From Lachnospiraceae bacterium AM48-27BH (GTDB taxonomy: Bacteria > Bacillota > Clostridia > Lachnospirales > Lachnospiraceae), in assembly GCA_003478355.1 (NCBI GenBank), contig QUFC01000017.1:3398-67397 (forward strand): a stretch of DNA of 64,000 nucleotides, given 5' to 3'. Below, piece after piece: positions 59,095 to 64,000 of the stretch. The position numbers and the translations under genes were made by a program. Numbering within the stretch: the stretch's first letter is position 1; each line of letters opens with the position of its first letter. The notes beneath the pieces were generated by a model. It worked only from the letters and a program-made list of their open reading frames with translations. It made no database searches and was not told the origin of the DNA.

Positions 59095-59697
59095 ATGATA
59101 CAGCAGATTTCACAAGAACGTCAGTTAACAAAATATACTACTCACAAGATTCAAGATGAAGGGATCGAAGTTTCTATTGATCCCCTTCTTTCTCCGGATG
59201 ACTATATTGCCATCAAAGTAGATGATTACTATAACGGACTGCATCTGGCTAAAACTACACCCAAAGCCATTGATTTTCTCGTGGCTGTTGACTGCTCTTG
59301 CCAGGATTATGTTCTATATTTATTAGAGTTAAAAAATGTAAAAACTCCTCAGGCATACCAGACCCACGCTATTTATGAAAAATTCAAAAATACCCTGGAT
59401 CACTTTATGTCTGAGGAATTTTCCCATATCTTTTTTAACGACCACTACCGCTACCGTCATATCTTTCTCTACCTTGTCACCACTGCTTATCGCGCAGCTA
59501 TGAAATATGGCAGTTTTGAAAAATATACGAAGCTGATGCAGAAAATCGGTAAAAAAGATACTTTACTGAACGATAGTGCATTATCGCAGAAGCCTTTCCG
59601 TTTTCGCAATAAGGTTTTATTTATTCAGACAGAGGTGCCGCCAAATCCGGTGATACGAAAATACTCTTCCCCACTTTCCAATCATTTTAACGCCTGA
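59095..59697 (+). CDS. predicted PD-(D/E)XK-like nuclease, ATPase partner
   Basis: 200 aa, no family recognised. Around residues 60-85 it shows a candidate restriction-endonuclease core. Asp in KAIDFLVAVD is followed after about 17 residues by YLLELKNVK (E-x-K), then a helix with QTHAIYEKF. This spacing fits PD-(D/E)XK folds, but the assignment is by eye. The start follows the ATPase stop by three bases with GAGGA upstream, so the two are translationally coupled. It is probably the effector of the system, possibly cutting DNA or RNA when the ATPase is triggered. Confidence 0.6.
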   Translation: MIQQISQERQLTKYTTHKIQDEGIEVSIDPLLSPDDYIAIKVDDYYNGLHLAKTTPKAIDFLVAVDCSCQDYVLYLLELKNVKTPQAYQTHAIYEKFKNTLDHFMSEEFSHIFFNDHYRYRHIFLYLVTTAYRAAMKYGSFEKYTKLMQKIGKKDTLLNDSALSQKPFRFRNKVLFIQTEVPPNPVIRKYSSPLSNHFNA

Positions 59698-59879
59698 TTG
59701 AGTATTCCGAGAGATCCTGAACCGCCATTCCGGTGAACCGTAATATTCAAAACGGAATTCAACTAACACTGGAAAGAACCTATGGAGCGTTTACTATGAG
59801 ACCATAATATTATACTATTTGTAAAAAAGCTTTTGCTTTACTTACTTATCCGCCTATAGATCATTTACAATTGTATGCC

Positions 59880-62288
59880 TCAATCATGCATTAATTTTCT
59901 AAACTTTTCTACAACATCATCTGAGAATGTAAACTGAACCTTTTTCTCAGGAAGTGCTTCCACCATTTCTCTTACTTTATGAACATTTATATCTTTATTG
60001 ACTAACTCTGCTACAATATCAGCTATTTTATCTAGTGCATCATCGTTCCAATTATATCGTGCTAATTCCTGTGTACCTAATCTAATTCCATAATCATGAA
60101 ATAGAGGCTTATGCTTCTTATTAAGAGTTACACGACATTTATATGCATTATCATAAATTGTATCCATCATTTCCTTTGAAGTATACATAAATATTTCATG
60201 AGTTTGTGAAATATGACCATTTATCTCACCAATTTCAAATCCCTTTTCCTTTAATTTCTTTCCCAAATAATTTGAACAATGAACCATATGACTCATATAT
60301 TCAACACCATACTGTTCAAACTCAATTAAAGCAAATAACAAACAAATTTTTTGATGCATCTGCGAATGTCTTAATAATGTTGGATTAATCTGTGTTTCCA
60401 TCAAATCATGTAAATACTTTTCATTTGTCATAATTAATCCAGATGCAGGTCCTGGAAATGTCTTATGCGTTCCACCAAACATAATAATATTTTTCATTGT
60501 TAAAAGTGGATTATCACACAATCCTGCTGCAATTAGCCCCATAACCTGACTACAATCATATAACAATACACAATTATCCGTATTAATCTTTGTAACTTCT
60601 AATGGCTTTATTAAATCCGAAGGAGCCAATAAAATGAATTTAATACCTTGTTCCTCTATTATTCTATTTGTTTCTTCATAATTCAGATCCTGTTTTTCAT
60701 AATCATATGGTGCTGCTGAAACATTCACGCCTAATCGTTCTGCAACCGGTTTTACTGAAGCATGGCCACCAGCATTCTTATCCAAAATAAGCATTTTATC
60801 CCCTGGTTTGCATACACATTTAACAATCATATCAATACAGTGCATTCCTGTAAATGGTCTTGGATCAGTATATTTAGCCCCAAAAATTCTTTCACAAGCA
60901 TCCGATAATTCTTGATAATATGGAAATAGTTTTTCACAGCCAATAAAATTATCATCCATATTAAACGAATATGTATTATTCATAATGTATCGTTCTTGAA
61001 ATCCAAAGCTCAGTGGAAGATTGGCAAAAGGAGAAATTACATTTTCCGCTGCGCATAAAGGTAACGCCTCTTCATGATATTTTTTGAATTCAGCCGAATA
61101 GTTATATAAATCATCTAATATTTTCTCTATATTCACTTGATATCCTCCATTAATTCTTATGTTTTTATCCATTTTATATAGTGCTATTTTTTCATCCTTA
61201 ATATCTCTACAAGGATAATACACCCGTCCTTGATAAACCACTCTATCACGGCCGTCAGGATTTATATCGCACACATAAATATCACCCCGACATCTAAATT
61301 TAAACATTGATGCTTTTATTTTTTTTAGTGATTCTAATCCTACAATATATTTTTCTTCTACCCCTAACATATAACACAATTTTTTCATAATTAAGGATCC
61401 TGAATTCTCTGCGTATTTTTTATCATAAGTTCTCAGTTCCTCTAACGAATCAAATTCATAAACCACATCATCATCACATCTTTTTGCGTACATATAAAGA
61501 TCCGTCAAATGTTCATCTTGAATATCTGCCCAAAATTTATTTTTTGTTTCAGGAAAATCAAATTCCTTTTCAATATAATTCACAATTTTTTTTGAAAATT
61601 CTCTTGAAAAGAATGCATATCCTAAAGTCACCCAAATGTCATAACATTTATCTCCATAAAAAGTACTTACAATCTTATCATCGCTGTCTGTCTCAGTTCC
61701 TCTTTCCGCAGTTTTTCCTGGTACAAAAGTTGTACAATAATAAGAGTCATAAGCATATGTTTGAAATATATTTCTACTAAAATACAAATCCGATGATGTA
61801 ATAATTGTGTTTTTTAAATAGTCTTTAGCCGCTAATACACTTGCATGATTATTCCGTTCTGCGTAATCCTTTGTTTCTATTAATGTTACATTATATTTAT
61901 CCCTGAGAAATTCAAACCTTTCTTTCATATACCCTACAACAATACCTATTTCAGTTATTCCACATTCATGTAACTGTCGAATTTGTCGTTCGATCAACGT
62001 TTCATCATTAACTTTTAGTAATCCTTTTGGAGTCTCATAATTAAGTGGAACAAAACGCGTTGACATTCCTGCCGCTAATATGATAGCATTTTCAATTTTG
62101 CGACTTTTCAATAAGTTTTCTGCAGCCGATGTCAGCAATTCACCATCTAAAAATTGTTCATTACGAAGTGCTTCCATAGACAAATCAACTTCGTCTGTTG
62201 TTTTATACAATATATTTGCAATTTCATTTATATCTGTTATTCCCTTCTCCTTATTTAATCTTAAAATATTAAACTCTAAATTATTCAT
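59880..62288 (-). CDS. fusion of LicC-like nucleotidyltransferase and SHMT-like PLP enzyme
   Basis: 802-aa three-part protein. Residues 1-62 resemble a winged helix. Residues about 66-300 are a LicC-type cytidylyltransferase (AIILAAGMSTRFVPLNYETP, then KGLLKV, and TSSDLYFSRNIF). Residues about 400-800 are a fold-type I PLP domain closest to serine hydroxymethyltransferase. There AAENVISPFANLPLSFGFQE matches the SHMT opening, and GGHAS and LYDCSQVMGLIAAG follow (Gln where SHMT has His). The PLP lysine is in FGGTHKTFPGPASGLIM. It probably activates an amino-phospho or phosphono group as a CMP derivative. It overlaps licD by eight bases. Confidence 0.8.
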   Translation of the reverse strand: MNNLEFNILRLNKEKGITDINEIANILYKTTDEVDLSMEALRNEQFLDGELLTSAAENLLKSRKIENAIILAAGMSTRFVPLNYETPKGLLKVNDETLIERQIRQLHECGITEIGIVVGYMKERFEFLRDKYNVTLIETKDYAERNNHASVLAAKDYLKNTIITSSDLYFSRNIFQTYAYDSYYCTTFVPGKTAERGTETDSDDKIVSTFYGDKCYDIWVTLGYAFFSREFSKKIVNYIEKEFDFPETKNKFWADIQDEHLTDLYMYAKRCDDDVVYEFDSLEELRTYDKKYAENSGSLIMKKLCYMLGVEEKYIVGLESLKKIKASMFKFRCRGDIYVCDINPDGRDRVVYQGRVYYPCRDIKDEKIALYKMDKNIRINGGYQVNIEKILDDLYNYSAEFKKYHEEALPLCAAENVISPFANLPLSFGFQERYIMNNTYSFNMDDNFIGCEKLFPYYQELSDACERIFGAKYTDPRPFTGMHCIDMIVKCVCKPGDKMLILDKNAGGHASVKPVAERLGVNVSAAPYDYEKQDLNYEETNRIIEEQGIKFILLAPSDLIKPLEVTKINTDNCVLLYDCSQVMGLIAAGLCDNPLLTMKNIIMFGGTHKTFPGPASGLIMTNEKYLHDLMETQINPTLLRHSQMHQKICLLFALIEFEQYGVEYMSHMVHCSNYLGKKLKEKGFEIGEINGHISQTHEIFMYTSKEMMDTIYDNAYKCRVTLNKKHKPLFHDYGIRLGTQELARYNWNDDALDKIADIVAELVNKDINVHKVREMVEALPEKKVQFTFSDDVVEKFRKLMHD

Positions 62289-63126
62289 TATTATTCTCCT
62301 TTTTTATATTTGTATATGGACCAAAATCAATTTTTACTAAATCATGAGTTCTTCTTTTTTCTGGCGGTGGTATTTGCATATAATCCCCATACGATTTAGT
62401 TAACAACGAATCATATTCTTTTATTACACTAAATTCATAATTATCAAATTTTGTTGTTGTATACTCATGGAACCACAACGTTGGTACAATATTTTTTTTA
62501 TATCCTTGTACCCCCACTGCGCAGGTAATATAGTTCGTTTGCTCATTCTTTTCCAATATTCTTGTGCATCTATTTACTAAAAAGTCATGTGATAAAAACA
62601 GCGATATAACTTTTAAAATTTTGAAAACCACTTTTTTAATTCTACTACTGTTTTCTGGTATTTTTACATTATGCTTACTTATCAATAGACAAATATATAA
62701 TTTTACTCTAAAAGCATCTAACCACCTTATAAATTTGCTTTCCGGGACATAATCCCATGGAAATATATCAACATATATTGCTTGTTTCGCTTTAGAATTA
62801 ACATTTCTATACTCTTGAATCATTGTGTCATTTAGCAAAACTTTGGCAAAACCATTATGAAACTCTTTATCGGTCTTCCATGTTTGAAGCGTAAACTCTT
62901 TTCCTAAGTCTCTCTTACACGCCTCGATAAATTTTTCATAGTTAGCCCTTGTCATATCAATATCAAAATCATCATCCCATGGTATAAATCCCTGATGTCT
63001 GATAGCACCTATTAATGTTCCACCACTCAATCCATACTCTATATGATTTTTTTTACATATTCTTTTTATTTCTAATGCTATTTTTAATTCCAGCATTTGT
63101 AATTTTTTTAAGGTTATATTATCCAT
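62281..63126 (-). CDS. LicD-family phosphotransferase
   Basis: Transfers a phospho-substituent (phosphocholine in the type member) from a CMP carrier to a glycan, 281 aa. The diagnostic motif GLSGGTLIGAIRHQGFIPWD, followed by DDFDIDM, is at about residues 32-58. YVDIFPWDYVP also fits. The start at 63126 (MDNITLKK) overlaps the stop of the flippase gene; the frame stays open to 63162. It is AT-rich with rare-looking codon choice, unlike the first 50 kb, suggesting the usual horizontal exchange of capsule loci. It is coupled to the LicC-SHMT gene. Confidence 0.88.
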   Translation of the reverse strand: MDNITLKKLQMLELKIALEIKRICKKNHIEYGLSGGTLIGAIRHQGFIPWDDDFDIDMTRANYEKFIEACKRDLGKEFTLQTWKTDKEFHNGFAKVLLNDTMIQEYRNVNSKAKQAIYVDIFPWDYVPESKFIRWLDAFRVKLYICLLISKHNVKIPENSSRIKKVVFKILKVISLFLSHDFLVNRCTRILEKNEQTNYITCAVGVQGYKKNIVPTLWFHEYTTTKFDNYEFSVIKEYDSLLTKSYGDYMQIPPPEKRRTHDLVKIDFGPYTNIKKENNNE

Positions 63127-64000
63127 TCTCTCCATTCCAAAATTCATTCCTGTACTTTTCACAATAAATTTTTCGTGTTACTGCAAGAACAAATTCCGTC
63201 ACACTCCTTAAAATCGCTATTGTAATTAAATTAAATCTATTACTAACAACAAGTAAAAGTAATCCTAGTACTTGAAAAGCTGCTGCTGTCACCGTAGTAA
63301 TCATTACCTCTTTTGCCTTGCCAATTGCGCCTAATGTTGGCCAACCAAGCAGCATTGCAAAAAAACTAAAAAATAGAACTGGGACAAGATATTTCAAAGT
63401 TTCCGCAGCCATTTGGTATTTTTCTCCAGCAACTATATGTAAAATCCAGCCAGACATAAAAAAAGTAAAGAGACATCCTATTAACAAAAATGGCAAGAAA
63501 AATAATTCCACTCTTTTTATAAAATTATAATTTTTAGTTTTTATCATTTGTGGATATATACTATCAGTTATTGGTGTATAGAGTGCTTGAACCGCACCTA
63601 TTAGTTGCATACATACACTCCAAAAAGCCACCTCTGAGCTATTAAGTATTGTTCCAATCATTATCGTATTAAAAGCGCCAAAAATCGTTGTTGCCATATT
63701 CGATACAAAATATAAAAATGATACCTTAATTTCATTAAAAATATATTTTATTGTACGTATCTTTATTTGCATTTGCATACGATATAAACCTTATATACTA
63801 GAATTATAGCTATTATAGAAGCTATAATATCCAATACTGGAATCCATAACACATCTTTATCATTTTTTATAACAATAAATGTAGTTATTGTCGATATTCC
63901 TCTCATCAAGACATATCTCAGTGAAATAATTCCATTTTTTCTATTCCTCTAAAGAAATAATCAAATAGAAATATAGATAACATACAACAAGAAATGACAA
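63119..64000 (-). pseudogene. Wzx-type polysaccharide flippase, partial and frameshifted
   Basis: C-terminal half of a MOP-superfamily exporter that flips lipid-linked repeat units. From 63778 down it reads YFVSNMATTIFGAFNTIMIG and five or six more helices. Upstream the same protein continues in another frame (LRYVLMRGISTITTFIVIK, then WIPVLDIIASIIAIILVYKV) and, beyond about 63935, in a third (CCMLSIFLFDYFFRGIEKM). Two indels, near 63780 and 63935, therefore separate the pieces. The 5' end lies outside the window. Either the gene is broken or this AT-rich stretch is poorly sequenced. Confidence 0.75.

Noticed and set aside
1..64000. CRISPR arrays, rRNA operons, replication origins, prophage structural genes
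   Set aside because: No regularly spaced direct repeats, rRNA sequence, DnaA-box clusters or phage structural genes were seen on reading through the window.

Overview
The window looks like a chromosomal segment of an anaerobic gut Firmicute, most likely a Lachnospiraceae member. The grounds are an electron-bifurcating [FeFe]-hydrogenase set, solute-binding lipoproteins with Thr/Ala/Glu-rich linkers after the lipobox, strong AGGAGG-type ribosome binding sites with some GTG/TTG starts, and a fucose/fucosyl-glycan catabolic locus. The genus assignment is inference.

Layout. 1-1.8 kb: two-component system (kinase cut by the window edge, regulator frameshifted). 2.0-3.3 kb: citrate-type (CitMHS) transporter. 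3.4-3.7 kb: a long palindrome and a terminator. 3.7-6.0 kb: polar amino acid ABC transporter. 6.2-7.9 kb: YwaF-type membrane protein convergent with a polysaccharide deacetylase. 8.2-12.7 kb: bifurcating hydrogenase operon (NuoE-like, ferredoxin-like, NuoF-like and catalytic subunits). It converges on 12.8-15.7 kb, which encodes a putative sensory [FeFe]-hydrogenase with a PAS domain coupled to a SpoIIE-type phosphatase. 16.1-18.5 kb: NitT/TauT-type ABC transporter, then tRNA-Leu. 18.6-23.5 kb: a scarred region with a TatD hydrolase, a ThiXYZ-like transporter, tRNA-Lys, and gene heads fused to the interiors of other genes. 23.5-40.9 kb: one long minus-strand fucose regulon. In transcription order it holds two permeases, a binding protein, a membrane AraC regulator, a divergent GH95, an unrecognised 601-aa protein, a GH95 fucosidase, FucI, a FucK-like kinase, FucA and FucU. 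41-43 kb: IS1182-type transposase and a deleted ppk1. 43-52.4 kb: housekeeping genes (Na/Pi cotransporter, adenine deaminase, ABC-class ATPase, PfkB kinase, Nudix hydrolase, GlmS). 52.5-64 kb: a cell-surface polysaccharide region (Wzz-like protein, LicC-SHMT fusion, LicD, Wzx) interrupted by a KAP NTPase and a compact operon of zinc ribbon, ABC/OLD-type ATPase and predicted PD-(D/E)XK nuclease.

How it fits together. The fucose locus reads as oligosaccharide uptake by an ABC importer, cytoplasmic defucosylation by GH95 enzymes, then mutarotation, isomerisation, phosphorylation and aldol cleavage of L-fucose. The hydrogenase block pairs a catalytic NAD/ferredoxin hydrogenase with a candidate H2-sensing module. 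The three-gene ATPase-nuclease operon, with its own promoter and lying between surface-polysaccharide genes, is the best candidate here for an undescribed (perhaps anti-phage) system. The LicC-SHMT fusion beside LicD suggests an unusual phospho-substituent on a surface glycan.

Caveat. At least six genes carry single-base deletions that restore a full protein when one base is added back. Several loci look like clean internal deletions. These may be sequencing or assembly errors rather than biology.
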